From Clostridiales bacterium (GTDB taxonomy: Bacteria > Bacillota > Clostridia > Oscillospirales > Oscillospiraceae): DNA of 7,146 nucleotides. This document shows, in pieces, positions 6,860-7,146 of this stretch. The DNA is taken from positions 1-7,146 of the forward strand of contig JAAYCC010000158.1 of the NCBI GenBank assembly GCA_012729875.1, in the 5' to 3' direction. Under the pieces are notes generated by a model. The model was not told the DNA's origin. It did no database searches and was given only the letters and a program-made list of their open reading frames with translations. Within the stretch, counting starts at the first letter, position 1. Every line of letters begins with the position of its first letter. The position numbers were made by a program, and so were the translations under genes.

Positions 6860-6896
6860 ACCCCTCTACAAAAAGGAACACAAAGGAAGTTGTATT

Positions 6897-7146
6897 ATGT
6901 CCGCAAAGCTATTTAAGCTTTATTTTAAGCTAATATTTTTTTCGTTGATTTTTTGGTTATATCTTCTGTTCATTTCCGGCTTTTTTTGTCTTTTTACAGT
7001 TGGTATCGGCATTGTAGGTGGTGAAAACTCTTTACTGCTGCTTGATACTTTTATATATCTGGAAGTAGCTGTAGCGATCTTTTCATTCTGCTTAGCGGTT
7101 TATTTCATAAGGCAGAGGGATACATTGGAAAAGGTCTGCCTTATCC
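6897..7146 (+). CDS. Hypothetical integral membrane protein, 3' end outside window
   Basis: ATG at 6897 opens a frame that runs off the window edge without a stop (83 complete codons). AAGGAAG lies 7 nt before the ATG, a good ribosome site. The visible protein is strongly hydrophobic: a basic N-terminus (MSAKLFKLYFK), a long aromatic-rich helix at about residues 12-41, and a second helix at about 49-71 followed by the basic loop IRQRDTLEK. This fits a polytopic cytoplasmic-membrane protein whose N-terminus faces inward. I do not recognise the family. The start of a sensor protein, transporter or DUF2975-like membrane protein are all possible. It is divergent from the FapA-family gene and visibly more A/T-rich than the leftward genes. 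Confidence 0.75.
   Translation, partial: MSAKLFKLYFKLIFFSLIFWLYLLFISGFFCLFTVGIGIVGGENSLLLLDTFIYLEVAVAIFSFCLAVYFIRQRDTLEKVCLI

Noticed and set aside
6833..6896. Match to preQ1 or c-di-GMP riboswitch classes
   Set aside because: Short similarities such as GGTGCTTAG and an A-rich tail exist, but the stem order and conserved bases of these classes, as far as I recall them, are not met.
1..7146. tRNA, rRNA, CRISPR array, insertion sequence
   Set aside because: No regularly spaced repeats, cloverleaf, transposase motif or terminal inverted repeats were seen.

Overview
The window looks like chromosomal DNA from a Gram-positive, low-to-mid GC bacterium, most likely of the Clostridia. This rests on Shine-Dalgarno sites of the AGGA/GGAGG type, sigma-A-like promoters (one close to perfect), frequent ATA isoleucine codons, a stand-alone DltA-like adenylation enzyme and a FapA/DUF342 protein. 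The taxonomic call is inference, and no marker gene is present.

Layout. Three genes lie on the minus strand and cover about 1-6356. Reading in their direction, the first is a 592-residue FapA-family (DUF342) protein (6356-4578), with its own promoter near 6517-6544. A perfect 20-bp inverted repeat (4523-4566) follows it. Next is a very good sigma-A promoter (4442-4470) with a roughly 110-nt leader. That leader precedes a two-gene unit: a 996-residue membrane-anchored extracytoplasmic protein (4323-1333), then, 12 bp later, an AMP-forming adenylation-domain protein (1320 to beyond position 1). To the right lies about 540 bp of AT-rich, apparently non-coding DNA. A divergent gene on the plus strand (6897 to beyond the end) encodes a hydrophobic membrane protein, of which only the first 83 residues are visible.

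How the genes may work together. The two-gene unit is the most interesting part. The large protein has an N-terminal membrane anchor or signal, a Rossmann/glutamine-amidotransferase-like region, and five FG-GAP/VCBS-type calcium-binding repeats. These repeats seem to be inserted between two halves of what may be a polysaccharide-deacetylase-like (PelA/DUF2194-like) barrel, followed by a beta-rich C-terminal region. Tight coupling to a DltA-like enzyme suggests a cell-surface glycan system: amino-acid (perhaps D-alanyl) activation in the cytoplasm, with polysaccharide modification or binding outside. The carrier protein, MBOAT acyltransferase and DltD-like partner this model predicts would lie beyond position 1 and are not visible. 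The FapA-family gene is probably a separate transcription unit.
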